Shown here: piece after piece, positions 18,651-27,957 of the stretch
Position numbering within the stretch: position 1 is the stretch's first letter
Layout of the letters: each line of letters opens with the position of its first letter
Assembly: GCA_041738135.1 (NCBI GenBank)
Contig: JBGSQK010000029.1
Location: forward strand, 1-64,000
Length of the DNA: 64,000 nt
Direction of reading: 5' to 3'
DNA from: JAGOMX01 sp041738135
GTDB lineage: Bacteria > Pseudomonadota > Alphaproteobacteria > JAGOMX01
Notes under the pieces: model-generated
Told to the model about the DNA's origin: nothing
Seen by the model: only the letters and a program-made list of their open reading frames with translations
Databases searched by the model: none
Made by a program: the position numbers and the translations under genes

Positions 18651-19364
18651 ATGATTCCAAGAGTATATATTACGCAAGCGCTAGGCCAAGACTGCTCTTT
18701 ACAGCTAGAAGACGAGCAATTTCATTACATTAAGAATGTTATCCGCCTTCCTTCCGGCGCGCCCATATTGTTGTTTAATGGCACTGATGGCGAGTGGCAA
18801 GCACACATTGATACTTACTCAAAAAAAACCGCCAGCATAGTCTGCTCAAAAATGACTCGTGCACAAACTTCAACGAACCCTTTGACACTAATGTGCTCGC
18901 TGATCAAACCCTCACGACTAGAAATCTTGATCGAAAAAGCAACTGAGCTTGGAGTTTCCCATATAGAGCCTCTCGCTTCCGATCATTGCAGCTACAGAAA
19001 AATCAATACGGAACGACTCAATTCCCACGCCATTGAAGCGGCCGAGCAGTCAGAACGCCTTACAATTCCCATAATCCATCATGTACAATCTTTACGTGAG
19101 GCCATTCAGAATCACCAAGGCGAGATCCTCTGGGCAGACGAAACAAGAGATCAAGCTGGCTCCCTCTTCGATACACTCAACAATCACAAAATCACCGCCC
19201 TCCTGGTTGGCCCAGAAGGCGGCTTCTCCCAAAAGGAAAAAGAATTTTTAAGAGCCCAACCAAAAGTTCACCCCATTCACATGGGAAAGTTAATCCTACG
19301 TGCAGAAACAGCGGGCATCGCCCTCATTTCTGCCTATCAAACATATTCTGGCGCTTGGCGTTAA
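18651..19364 (+). CDS. rsmE: 16S rRNA (uracil-N3)-methyltransferase RsmE
   Basis: SPOUT-class enzyme that methylates N3 of U1498 in 16S rRNA. The N-terminal PUA-like domain includes HYIKNVIRLPSG. The C-terminal knot has LIEKATELGV, LLVGPEGGFSQKE and LGKLILRAETA, all family signatures. ATG 18651 has AAGGCAGGAA directly upstream and gives 237 residues. The longer reading from 18558 would overlap the 5' end of ubiA and lacks homologous sequence. Confidence 0.93.
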   Translation: MIPRVYITQALGQDCSLQLEDEQFHYIKNVIRLPSGAPILLFNGTDGEWQAHIDTYSKKTASIVCSKMTRAQTSTNPLTLMCSLIKPSRLEILIEKATELGVSHIEPLASDHCSYRKINTERLNSHAIEAAEQSERLTIPIIHHVQSLREAIQNHQGEILWADETRDQAGSLFDTLNNHKITALLVGPEGGFSQKEKEFLRAQPKVHPIHMGKLILRAETAGIALISAYQTYSGAWR

Positions 19365-19408
19365 CTCATAAAGTTGCTAAGCTTAAATCAAAAAATTAAG
19401 GACACAAG

Positions 19409-21370
19409 ATGACACAACCGCTTTGGAAACCCACAACACAACAGGTCGAATCCACAAATCTTCATGGGTTTATAGAACATGTGAATCATACCTATGGGCA
19501 CAGATACACCACTTATGATGAACTTTATTCATGGTCACTAGAAGAGCCTGATCAGTTCTGGCAAGCCACTTGGCATTTTTGTCATGTGATTGCAGGCTTA
19601 CAAGGCACAACGGTCATCGAACACCGAAATCAAATGGAACAAGCGCGCTTTTTCCCGCAAGCTCGACTCAACTATGCTGAGAATTTATTGCGTCAAACCG
19701 GCCCCCAAGACGCCATCGTCTTTTGGGGAGAAAACAAAGTTCGTCAAAGACTCTCTCATGATGACCTCCGCCAAAAAGTGGCCCAAATGGCCAGCGCCTT
19801 GCGTAGCAACGGCATAAAGCAAGGAGATTGCGTCGCCGGCTTCGTACCCAACTCCCCAGAAGCCGTCATCGCCATGCTGGCTGCCGCAAGCATAGGTGCT
19901 GTTTGGTCATCCTGTTCCCCAGACTTTGGGGTGCAAGGGGTTTTAGACAGATTCATCCAAATCGAGCCAAAAATTATTTTCAGCGCCGACGGCTACTATT
20001 ACGGCGGCAAATCCTTTGACAGCACAGCCAAATTAAAAGAAATAGTCGATAAATTACCCAGCGTACAAAAAACCATCATCTGGAACTACGCAGGCGGAGA
20101 TTTAAAACTTTCAGACATCCCGCATAGCTGCACCTGGGCTGATTTCATCCATGGTCACCAAGATGCCCAACTAACATTCGAGCCGCTGCCCTTTAACCAT
20201 CCGCTCTTCATCATGTTTTCATCGGGCACCACCGGCAAGCCAAAATGCATCGTACACGGCGCCGGTGGCACACTCTTAGAACACCTCAAGGAACACCAGC
20301 TCCACTGCGACATAAAGCCAGGCGATCGTGTCTTTTATTTCACCACCTGCGGCTGGATGATGTGGAATTGGTTGGTCAGTGCCCTTGCATCCAACGCCAC
20401 TCTGCTACTATATGATGGCTCCCCCATTGAGCCCGACGGCAACACTCTCTTCAATCTGGCCGACGAAGAAGGCATGACTTTGTTTGGAGGCTCCGCCAAG
20501 TACATCGACGCCTTGGCAAAAACCGGCATCAAACCAATTCAAACGCACAAACTCAACACCATCAGGATGATCACCTCCACAGGCTCTCCTTTGGTTCCAG
20601 AATCCTTTGATTATGTTTACTCCAGCATCAAAAAAGACGTATGCCTAGCCTCCATCTCAGGCGGCACCGATATCATCGGTTGCTTTGCCTTAGGCAACCC
20701 CACGGACGCCGTTTGGCGCGGTGAACTGCAAACTAGAAGCCTCGGCATGGCCGTCCATGTCTACAATGATCAAGGACACCCCGTCACCCAAGAAAAAGGC
20801 GAGCTGGTCTGCACCGCACCCTTCCCGTCCATGCCCATTTGTTTTTGGAATGACAACAATAATGAGCTATACCACAAAGCCTACTTCAACCGTTTCCCCA
20901 ACATTTGGTGTCACGGCGATTTTGTTGAACTCACAGAGCATAACGGCTTGATCATATACGGACGCTCCGACGCCGTCCTAAATCCGGGTGGCATCCGCAT
21001 AGGCACAGCCGAGATTTACAGACAGGTGGAGCAAATAGATGAGATCCTGGAAAGCATTGCCGTCGGCCAAGACTGGGAAGGCGACGTCCGCGTAATCCTA
21101 TTCGTTAAACTGCGACCAGGCTTCAGTCTTTCAGAAGATCTTAAAAAACGTATAAAACTGGAAATCCGCGAAAATGCTTCCCCTCGTCATGTGCCCTCAA
21201 AGATCATCCAGGTAGCAGACATCCCCAGAACCCGCAGCGGCAAAATCGTCGAGCTGGCAGTGAGGGAAGTCATCCACAACCGCATGGTCAAAAATCTAGA
21301 AGCCCTTGCTAACCCAGAAGCACTGGACCTCTACAAAGATCTGGCCGAACTCAAAAACGGGACATCATAA
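19409..21370 (+). CDS. Acetoacetyl-CoA synthetase
   Basis: A 653-residue adenylate-forming ligase that activates acetoacetate to acetoacetyl-CoA. It carries the ACS-type N-terminal segment, the P-loop-like SSGTTGKPKCIVHG, SGGTDI, the WCHGDF motif, GRSDAVLNPGGIRIGTAE, and the C-terminal PRTRSGKIVE lysine loop. Length and the FRPxAxLNYAE-like FFPQARLNYAE indicate the acetoacetyl rather than the acetyl enzyme. It allows use of ketone bodies or polyhydroxybutyrate breakdown products. AAGGA precedes the ATG, and the next gene starts 3 bases after its stop. Confidence 0.93.
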   Translation: MTQPLWKPTTQQVESTNLHGFIEHVNHTYGHRYTTYDELYSWSLEEPDQFWQATWHFCHVIAGLQGTTVIEHRNQMEQARFFPQARLNYAENLLRQTGPQDAIVFWGENKVRQRLSHDDLRQKVAQMASALRSNGIKQGDCVAGFVPNSPEAVIAMLAAASIGAVWSSCSPDFGVQGVLDRFIQIEPKIIFSADGYYYGGKSFDSTAKLKEIVDKLPSVQKTIIWNYAGGDLKLSDIPHSCTWADFIHGHQDAQLTFEPLPFNHPLFIMFSSGTTGKPKCIVHGAGGTLLEHLKEHQLHCDIKPGDRVFYFTTCGWMMWNWLVSALASNATLLLYDGSPIEPDGNTLFNLADEEGMTLFGGSAKYIDALAKTGIKPIQTHKLNTIRMITSTGSPLVPESFDYVYSSIKKDVCLASISGGTDIIGCFALGNPTDAVWRGELQTRSLGMAVHVYNDQGHPVTQEKGELVCTAPFPSMPICFWNDNNNELYHKAYFNRFPNIWCHGDFVELTEHNGLIIYGRSDAVLNPGGIRIGTAEIYRQVEQIDEILESIAVGQDWEGDVRVILFVKLRPGFSLSEDLKKRIKLEIRENASPRHVPSKIIQVADIPRTRSGKIVELAVREVIHNRMVKNLEALANPEALDLYKDLAELKNGTS

Positions 21371-21373
21371 ATA

Positions 21374-22609
21374 GTGCAGCCCATAGGCAAACTACCTCCC
21401 CAAGATTGGATGACCTTCACTGAAACGGTAAAAGTCATGGAAGCCATCATGGCTGAGGGCAATGTGGCCCGTTTCGTTGGCGGTTGCGTTCGGGACGCCA
21501 TACTGAATCGTCCTATCACCGACGTGGACATCGCCACCAACGAACCACCCACACAGGTGGTTCGCCTATTGGAAACAGCCGGCATTCAAGTTGTCCCCTT
21601 TGGCTTAGACCACGGATCTGTCTTAGCCGTTCAGCCAAACATGACCTTTCACATCACCACGCTGCGAGCTGATTTAGAAACATATGGACGTCACGCCCTA
21701 GTAAATTACATCGACGATTGGCAACAAGATGCCATCCGCCGCGACTTCACCATGAATGCCCTCTATGCAGACCTGGATGGCAAACTGTATGATCCCGTTG
21801 ATGGCCTGAAAGACATTAAAGCCGGCGTTGTTAAATTTATCGGGGATCCGCTAGAAAGAATACACGAGGACTATTTACGTATCCTTCGTTATTTCCGCTT
21901 CCAAGCCTATTACGCGCAAGAGCCTCCCGCAAAAGAATACCTTGAAGCCTGCCGCCTCACAGCCCAGCACTTAAGAAAACTATCAGGCGAACGCGTTTGG
22001 TACGAGCTTAAGCGCATACTGCAAGCTGACAAGCCTTACTCAGCCATCAAAAACATGGATGAATACGGCATATTGTCTGAAATTTTTTCATCCCCAACGC
22101 AAATCAAACATTTGCCCAACCTCATTAAACTAGAACTAAAGATCGGGGCTCCCCGATGTGCAGTCCGGCGCTTGGCTTCTTTTTTTGACGGCAATGTCAC
22201 TGCTGTGCAGCAGATTCGCCAAGACCTTCCCGTTTCCACCAATGAGCTCAGCCACCTGATCAAGCTCACCAAACTATTGCACGACGAGCCAGACCTCAGC
22301 AGCCCCTACCAAAACTACAAAATACTTTATGAGCACGGCACAGGAATCTACCAAGACTTCATACTCCTGAACGCCGCCTATGATGAACAGAACAATTTAG
22401 AACAAGGTCTAAAATATCTACAAGAGTGGACATCCCCAACCTTACCCATCCGCGGTCAAGACTTACTAGATCACGGCATCTCCTCCGGCCCCAAAATGGG
22501 CCGCACCATCCAAGAAGTAACAGACTGGTGGCTGGATCACGCCTGCAAACCCAATCGCGAACAATGTTTGCAGTGGTTAAGAAATCGAAATCTAGTTGGC
22601 TTTAATTAG
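21374..22609 (+). CDS. tRNA nucleotidyltransferase / poly(A) polymerase family (CCA-adding type)
   Basis: A 411-residue class II nucleotidyltransferase. The catalytic head has GGCVRDAILNRPITDVDIAT with the DxD metal ligands, followed by the RRDFTMNALYAD motif and RILRYFRF in the neck. The remaining C-terminal body is helical and divergent. Such proteins add the CCA end to tRNAs, which is needed here because tRNA-Gly in this window has no encoded CCA. A poly(A) polymerase role cannot be excluded. The GTG start lies 3 bases after the acetoacetyl-CoA synthetase stop, so the genes are co-transcribed. Confidence 0.9.
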   Translation: MQPIGKLPPQDWMTFTETVKVMEAIMAEGNVARFVGGCVRDAILNRPITDVDIATNEPPTQVVRLLETAGIQVVPFGLDHGSVLAVQPNMTFHITTLRADLETYGRHALVNYIDDWQQDAIRRDFTMNALYADLDGKLYDPVDGLKDIKAGVVKFIGDPLERIHEDYLRILRYFRFQAYYAQEPPAKEYLEACRLTAQHLRKLSGERVWYELKRILQADKPYSAIKNMDEYGILSEIFSSPTQIKHLPNLIKLELKIGAPRCAVRRLASFFDGNVTAVQQIRQDLPVSTNELSHLIKLTKLLHDEPDLSSPYQNYKILYEHGTGIYQDFILLNAAYDEQNNLEQGLKYLQEWTSPTLPIRGQDLLDHGISSGPKMGRTIQEVTDWWLDHACKPNREQCLQWLRNRNLVGFN

Positions 22610-22614
22610 CGGCA

Positions 22615-24900
22615 TTACCACTCTTCAGACTCAACTTCCCCCATATCCCCATAGATCCAATCGTCAGGTATACGTTGAGTTTCGTTCACTTCGCCAATCA
22701 GCTGTGAAATAATGTCTCCATTCCCCTTAAATTCAACCAATTTCTCAAGAATACGAACGATCTCATACGGCGTCTTAATTGTTATTACATCAAACAGCAT
22801 AGCCAGATCCTCATCACTAAGTTGAAGTTTATGCATAGAAAACATCACAGAAAGCATATTATCATGGGTCCAAATAACTTGATTTGTCCCCCAAGCATCG
22901 GTTTTACTTATTTCCCTTATCAAACCACTATCTTTTATCATGCTGTTCAATTTGACCACATCAGCACCTGATTTTTGAACCTCATTTAAACTACCAAAAT
23001 ATTCAATCACATCTTGAGGCTTAGACTGACCACCATTAGAACTCGTCACAAAAATAGACTTCTTAAGGATTTCGGCCAAACAGCCTATATCAGTAGCCTC
23101 GTCGCTTTTGATTTTATTAAGCACTATCAACAGATCCATAACATCCTGAAATTGCCATTGGTCATGAAGAATACCTGAATCCCCCACGATGCTTATCAAA
23201 GGCTCAACATCCGAACCCGTCAACTGGTTTGATATATCTTCCAAACGATACAACAGGGGATCATACTTCACGGCACCCTTATGTGGTATAAGACTCAAGA
23301 CTCTTAACTTTAACTCTATCTGATCGTTACCTAAAATCCCAATACGTGCGGCAATCCGCACAAACTCCGGCAAATAACGCTCTTCAATATCCAGCATACT
23401 TAGCAATTGTCGTAAAGTTAATCCGCTATTCGCTTTTCCCCGACCGCTGAATTCGTATGATAAATCCTCAAAGATTAGCCCCTCTTCCAGTAACTCTGGA
23501 TTCGCCTCCAAATGCTTTACAACAGAAACCCCGGCATTTTGTGAACACAGTTTTGATAGCATCAAAGGAGAATTTATGCTTAGCACAGCAGGTGCTTCGT
23601 AGACTGAGTGTTGCGATACAAGCTTGAACAATTTTGTAGCCCTATTGGTGCAAGGCAATATAGATGATGCACAGCTGTGAGCTCCGTCAGACATCCATCT
23701 TGTCATAAACTGAAGTGCTAACTCCTGCACATCATTTTGATACTCAAGAACACCATTTTCATGACCTGTATACTGAAATACTTTTATCTGCCCCATACGC
23801 TCAGGATTGTAAAAGACGCGCGCTTGCATCGTTGTTACACCATCGCGGGCATTGATAGGGTTGTGTCGCAGAATATGTTGGATGCTTTCTATTGTTTCAC
23901 CTGAACCATATTTATGAGCATAGGCATGCGAAAGATAAGCTAAATCCGATGTTGCATGCTCAGGAATAAACATCTGCAACAATCTGGTTTGATGCGTATA
24001 TTCTTTGTGCTTCTCATATAGAGCCTCTATTTCAGCAATAAACTGCCCCACATCTAAATTGGATGGAAGACCCGATGAAAATAAGTTGTACAACATTTCC
24101 TTCCAACGAGGTGGATACATTCCTTCAAAATCTGTAGCAAACATATGATAAGTTGTTTCGCCGGTTTTAGGCATAGCGTGCGAGCAACCAAATAACGCAA
24201 TAGTTGCCGAATCAGCCATACCACGGAATCCATTGGACTTGGCTCCAGCTGAATCGTTGCTTCCTTGAATTACATAATGCTCTGCAAGATCCGAAGCTGT
24301 CAGATTGTCTTTTCCAATTTCGCATTTCATCACGCTAAAGGGGTCGTCAAGTCCCCTCATCCAACGGCTATGGCCGTTTACAGCAATTAAATTACGTATG
24401 GCAGTGAAAAAATCGTGCATAAATGCAACCTTAGGACCGCAAGCATTGTAAATGACGGACATATGCGATGGCATTTCACGTTCGGTTAGAATGCAATTGA
24501 CGTATGCATTTATCACCTGTGGTGTAAATCTTGTATCGTTAGGGTCATGAATATCCAGAAATCTACAAACATTTGTATATGCTATTTGTCTCACCACCTC
24601 CGGATTTGCATCAACAGGCACTTCCATATACTCATCCTGAAGCACCTTACGCAAATACCCTTCTGTGGGCGTGTAGGGCGTCATTAAATTATTAGCCAAA
24701 GCTTCCCGAGCGTGCTCCGCGGACGTGGCTTTTTGCTTTATTTCCGCCATAGTTTGCACATGCAAAGCCAACTGCCTTGCTCCCATGGCATTTTTGCGAA
24801 GATCATCATTATGATGTGAGGCCAACATTTGTTCAGAGAACAACAACATTAAAGAAAAAGAACTCAGAACCCTTAGAATCAATTTATCCACAGACAACAT
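22615..24900 (-). CDS. Large exported protein of unknown function (761 residues)
   Basis: No family is recognised. Starting at the ATG at 24900, which is preceded by TGAGGTG, the protein has a signal peptide (basic start, hydrophobic core, probable cleavage after MLA before SHH). A reading from 24921 would add seven residues without a better start. The mature part is mixed, with about a dozen cysteines and a helical C-terminal half that looks like repeated alpha-hairpins. A conserved-looking central section with HMFATDFEGMYPP and HARAYxHKYGSG-like text has no assignment. It ends acidic (GEVESEEW). It converges with the CCA-type gene, with 5 bases between. Periplasmic or secreted location is inferred. 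Confidence 0.72.
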   Translation of the reverse strand: MLSVDKLILRVLSSFSLMLLFSEQMLASHHNDDLRKNAMGARQLALHVQTMAEIKQKATSAEHAREALANNLMTPYTPTEGYLRKVLQDEYMEVPVDANPEVVRQIAYTNVCRFLDIHDPNDTRFTPQVINAYVNCILTEREMPSHMSVIYNACGPKVAFMHDFFTAIRNLIAVNGHSRWMRGLDDPFSVMKCEIGKDNLTASDLAEHYVIQGSNDSAGAKSNGFRGMADSATIALFGCSHAMPKTGETTYHMFATDFEGMYPPRWKEMLYNLFSSGLPSNLDVGQFIAEIEALYEKHKEYTHQTRLLQMFIPEHATSDLAYLSHAYAHKYGSGETIESIQHILRHNPINARDGVTTMQARVFYNPERMGQIKVFQYTGHENGVLEYQNDVQELALQFMTRWMSDGAHSCASSILPCTNRATKLFKLVSQHSVYEAPAVLSINSPLMLSKLCSQNAGVSVVKHLEANPELLEEGLIFEDLSYEFSGRGKANSGLTLRQLLSMLDIEERYLPEFVRIAARIGILGNDQIELKLRVLSLIPHKGAVKYDPLLYRLEDISNQLTGSDVEPLISIVGDSGILHDQWQFQDVMDLLIVLNKIKSDEATDIGCLAEILKKSIFVTSSNGGQSKPQDVIEYFGSLNEVQKSGADVVKLNSMIKDSGLIREISKTDAWGTNQVIWTHDNMLSVMFSMHKLQLSDEDLAMLFDVITIKTPYEIVRILEKLVEFKGNGDIISQLIGEVNETQRIPDDWIYGDMGEVESEEW

Positions 24901-24990
24901 TTTCACCTCATTAAATACCAATCTTAGCTACTATTCTATAGGTAAGTTATTTTGACAAAATTTCAAGGATTTTTTATTGGCATTATTTAA

Positions 24991-25038
24991 CCTCTCCCCT
25001 TGTGTGAGAGGTCCGGAGCGAAGCGCAGGGGTCAGGGG
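24991..25038. repeat. Short palindromic intergenic repeat
   Basis: CCTCTC and GAGAGG pair around CCCTTGTGT, followed by GTCCGGAGCGAAGCGCAGGG and GTCAGGGG. This has the look of a dispersed REP-like element. It lies in the 260-base gap between the divergent 761-residue unknown and lpxC. The rest of the gap holds the leader of lpxC. Confidence 0.5.
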
Positions 25039-25160
25039 ACTTACAAGCCACTTCAAACCCATACGCCTATCGACCCGTAACAAACTGTAACATAACCATA
25101 GTTGTTTTTGTGACCCCCGACCACTATCCTTATGATAGATAAAACCTTACGGAGCAATAC

Positions 25161-26078
25161 GTGCTGAATATTTCTACAAGCCGCCAACTAGCAAGACCAA
25201 TGCCATGGGCAGCCATCGAAGGCTACCAGAACACGCTTGCGTCATCAGTTGTATTTGAAGGCATCGGCACCCATTCTGCTCAATCTATCACCATGACCAT
25301 ACATCCGGCCCAAGCGAACAACGGCATTACCTTTGCTCGCACGGACCTGAGCGATGGTCCCCATATTATTCCTGCCCGTTGGGATCATGTGTCAGACACA
25401 TCATTCTGCACCACCATTTCCAACAAGGACGGCGTTTCAGTTGCCACCATTGAACATATCATGGCAGCCCTTTACGCCTGCGAGATTGACAACGCACACA
25501 TCGAGATCAACGGCGCCGAAGTTCCCATCATGGATGGCAGCTCTGACGTATTCATTGAGCCGCTAATGACCGCCGGTGTATTCCCATTGGATACACCCCG
25601 CCGCGCTATCGAGATCTTAAAGACAGTCATAGTCCGCGATCAAGCTGACCGCTGGATTTCCATTTCGCCCCATGAAGAATTTTTCATCGACTGCGAATTC
25701 CATTTCGCTGGCCGCGCCGACTTTCCAACCCAACGGTTCACAGGTGTCATGACACCTGAAATCTTCCGCCAAGACATCGCCTCCGCCCGCACATTTGGTT
25801 TCGTAGAAGACGTGGTAAAACTACGCTCCATGGGCCTAGCCCAAGGTTCATCCCTAAAAAACGCCATCGGCATTGAAGACAACAAAGTCCTCAACCCAGA
25901 AGGCCTACGCTTCGAAGACGAATTCGTCCGCCACAAAGTCCTGGACGCCATCGGCGACATGTGCACAGCCGGCTTTGCCTTCAAAGGCTGCCTAAAAGGC
26001 ACCCGCACTGGCCACGGCATGCTAAACCAGTTGCTACGCGCGGTGTTTTCCAATCCATCTAACTGGCGCTATGTATAA
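25161..26078 (+). CDS. lpxC: UDP-3-O-acyl-N-acetylglucosamine deacetylase LpxC
   Basis: Zinc-dependent deacetylase that commits UDP-GlcNAc to lipid A synthesis. Motifs seen are VFEGIGTHS, the zinc-binding TIEHIMAALYA, EVPIMDGSS, FGFVEDV, HKVLDAIGDM with the remaining zinc ligands, and GTRTGHGMLN. Length 305 is typical. The start is GTG at 25161 with ACGGAG upstream. Presence of LpxC together with LptD/F/G implies an LPS-bearing outer membrane. After it, 26079-26311 holds a small CATAAC/GTTATG hairpin but no gene. Confidence 0.96.
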   Translation: MLNISTSRQLARPMPWAAIEGYQNTLASSVVFEGIGTHSAQSITMTIHPAQANNGITFARTDLSDGPHIIPARWDHVSDTSFCTTISNKDGVSVATIEHIMAALYACEIDNAHIEINGAEVPIMDGSSDVFIEPLMTAGVFPLDTPRRAIEILKTVIVRDQADRWISISPHEEFFIDCEFHFAGRADFPTQRFTGVMTPEIFRQDIASARTFGFVEDVVKLRSMGLAQGSSLKNAIGIEDNKVLNPEGLRFEDEFVRHKVLDAIGDMCTAGFAFKGCLKGTRTGHGMLNQLLRAVFSNPSNWRYV

Positions 26079-26311
26079 AGCTAAAATTTCAAAATCGGTA
26101 ATAGCTAGAAAACCTCTATAAAGACCCAAAAGCCCAAACATAACTAAGGTTATGGGACATAACCAATTGGCATTATTTTAGGGACAAGGTTTTGCAACGA
26201 CACTCTATGGTCGAAGAACAGCAGCGGTTTCAGCTTTTAATGTGCTCCATAATCTCCTGATTTTGGGCTTGAATGGCCATTGTGTGATAGCGTGGCCGAA
26301 CCAAGAAAATT

Positions 26312-27610
26312 TCAGCCTTGCTCATTTATTTTTTGTATTAAAACCTTATCTATCCTGTTTCCATCTAAATCCACAACTTCAAAGTTAACCCCCTCCCAAG
26401 AAATGATCTCTCCTGTATGTGGTATGTGCTTGAACTGTATAAGCAAGAACCCTGCCAAAGTACTGAAATCTTCTTCCTTAAAAGAGCTGACAATCTCCAT
26501 ATCGAGCAGGTCTTCAATGTCATCTATGGGAGTAGAACCATCGCAAAGCCATGAACCATCCTTACGTTCGGTGATCATGCTTGGCTTTCTATTCTTAAGA
26601 TCCGGCACTTCTCCTGCGAGGGTCTCGAAGAGATCGGTAAGACTTATAATGCCCTGCATTGCACCGTGTTCATCCGTAACAAAACCAAGATGTGTTTTTT
26701 TCTTTTTGAATTGATCAAGTATCTCTGGGACTATTGCCTCTTCCCCCACACATGGAGCTTGAATAATCAATGGTGATAGGGAGAATTTTTCTCCCCTCAT
26801 TTGTTGCGCTAGCACATCCTTTATGTCTACAACACCTAACGGTATGTCCCTTTTTGTTTCAAAAACTGGATAGTAACGATGAGGATGCTGTAAAATCTTT
26901 TTTCTATTGATTTCGTTATCTACCCCTAAATCTAGGGAGATAACTCGAAGCCGTGGTGTCATCATTATGCTGGCGTCTCTTTCATTAAATTTCATAACAC
27001 GCTGAAAGAGCTGTCTTTCAAAAAGGTCAATCACCCCACCTTCAAAGCCCTGTTCAATTAAGAGACGTATATCTTCTTTAGTCACCAAAGAATCATTTAC
27101 TTTATTTTGACCAAACAACTTCAAAATCAGTCTTGTGGAAATCTCAAGCAATATCACAAAGGGGCGAACAATTTTATTTAGAATGTTTATAGTTCTAGCA
27201 GAAATACAAGCTATTTTTTCCGGATTCGAAAGGGCAATCCGCTTCGGCACAAGCTCGCCTATGACAAGGGATGCGTAAGTGACCATCAGTACAATTAAGG
27301 CAAATGAAACGGTCTCCCCGTAACCATATGTCCAGTAAAAGTTATCAAGCCACTTACCCAAAGGTTCAGCGAATTTTTGACCACTAAATGCACCAGAAAT
27401 AACCCCAATAACTGTTATTCCTATTTGAATTGTTGAAAGAAATTCCCCAGGATTCTCCATGAGCTTCTGAGCCGCCTTGGCACTATTGCTTGTTTTGGCC
27501 AAGAGCTTAATTCTATTCCTATTAGATGAAATTATAGCGAATTCGGTCATCGCCAAGAAGCCATTCGCGGCAATCAGAAAAATTATGATCGTAAAATCCA
27601 ATAAATGCAC
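26312..27610 (-). CDS. CorC/HlyC family membrane protein (CNNM-type, CBS domains)
   Basis: A 432-residue protein. A DUF21/CNNM membrane domain with four hydrophobic segments covers about 1-190 (FAMTEFAI-like LAMTEFAII, GELVPKRIAL). A CBS pair covers about 205-330 (TPRLRVISLD, VTDEHGAMQGIISLTDL). The C-terminal CorC_HlyC domain contains DGSTPIDDIEDLL and TLAGFLL. Members are linked to magnesium or cobalt efflux, and the older label haemolysin is misleading. The start is GTG at 27610 with AGAGGT upstream. It is divergent from the next gene. Confidence 0.9.
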   Translation of the reverse strand: MHLLDFTIIIFLIAANGFLAMTEFAIISSNRNRIKLLAKTSNSAKAAQKLMENPGEFLSTIQIGITVIGVISGAFSGQKFAEPLGKWLDNFYWTYGYGETVSFALIVLMVTYASLVIGELVPKRIALSNPEKIACISARTINILNKIVRPFVILLEISTRLILKLFGQNKVNDSLVTKEDIRLLIEQGFEGGVIDLFERQLFQRVMKFNERDASIMMTPRLRVISLDLGVDNEINRKKILQHPHRYYPVFETKRDIPLGVVDIKDVLAQQMRGEKFSLSPLIIQAPCVGEEAIVPEILDQFKKKKTHLGFVTDEHGAMQGIISLTDLFETLAGEVPDLKNRKPSMITERKDGSWLCDGSTPIDDIEDLLDMEIVSSFKEEDFSTLAGFLLIQFKHIPHTGEIISWEGVNFEVVDLDGNRIDKVLIQKINEQG

Positions 27611-27957
27611 CTGAAACCTCTCTTAATTAAGTATTGCCTCGTATTGGTCACACCATATTAACTAAGCGCCATGGTTAAATATTTTAGAAATAATTCTAAC
27701 AGAGATACTCTCAAATACCAATATGCTTATACACATCTTTCGTATCTTCAGCGGAGCAATACCTTCAACGCTTAGTTTTTTTTATCTCAATCCATATGCC
27801 CAAATTCATGTCTATAAGATACACAAAACTGCTTTATTCGCTAAACCTTTAATCTCAACAACTGCAAAAGATAGCAGTCAATCCCCAAAAAGTTGACATA
27901 TTGAGGCATCTAAAATATAACATTTTAAAGTTGTTGAACATTTCAAGGTAAACATAG
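27611..27957. other. AT-rich divergent intergenic region
   Basis: This 347-base gap separates the divergent CorC-type gene and the exported PRTase-like gene. I see no ORF with a convincing start, no tRNA and no strong terminator. It is AT-rich and contains a near-consensus promoter towards + at 27893-27921. On the minus strand a TATGGT lies about 40 bases before the CorC-type start without a matching -35. Confidence 0.5.
27893..27921 (+). promoter_or_regulatory. Near-consensus sigma-70 promoter
   Basis: TTGACA (27893-27898), an exact 17-base spacer and TATAAC (27916-27921). Eleven of twelve positions match consensus. It drives the 27958 gene, whose ATG lies about 36 bases downstream after an AAGGT ribosome binding site. 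This is the best promoter in the window. Confidence 0.75.

Noticed and set aside
24884..24892. Perfect DnaA-box-like TTATCCACA
   Set aside because: It is a single copy inside the signal-peptide codons of the 761-residue gene, with no cluster or AT-rich unwinding element, so an origin is not supported.
26280..26714. 144-codon + ORF at the end of the CorC-type gene
   Set aside because: It is almost wholly antisense to the well-supported CorC/HlyC gene and has a biased, non-protein-like composition.
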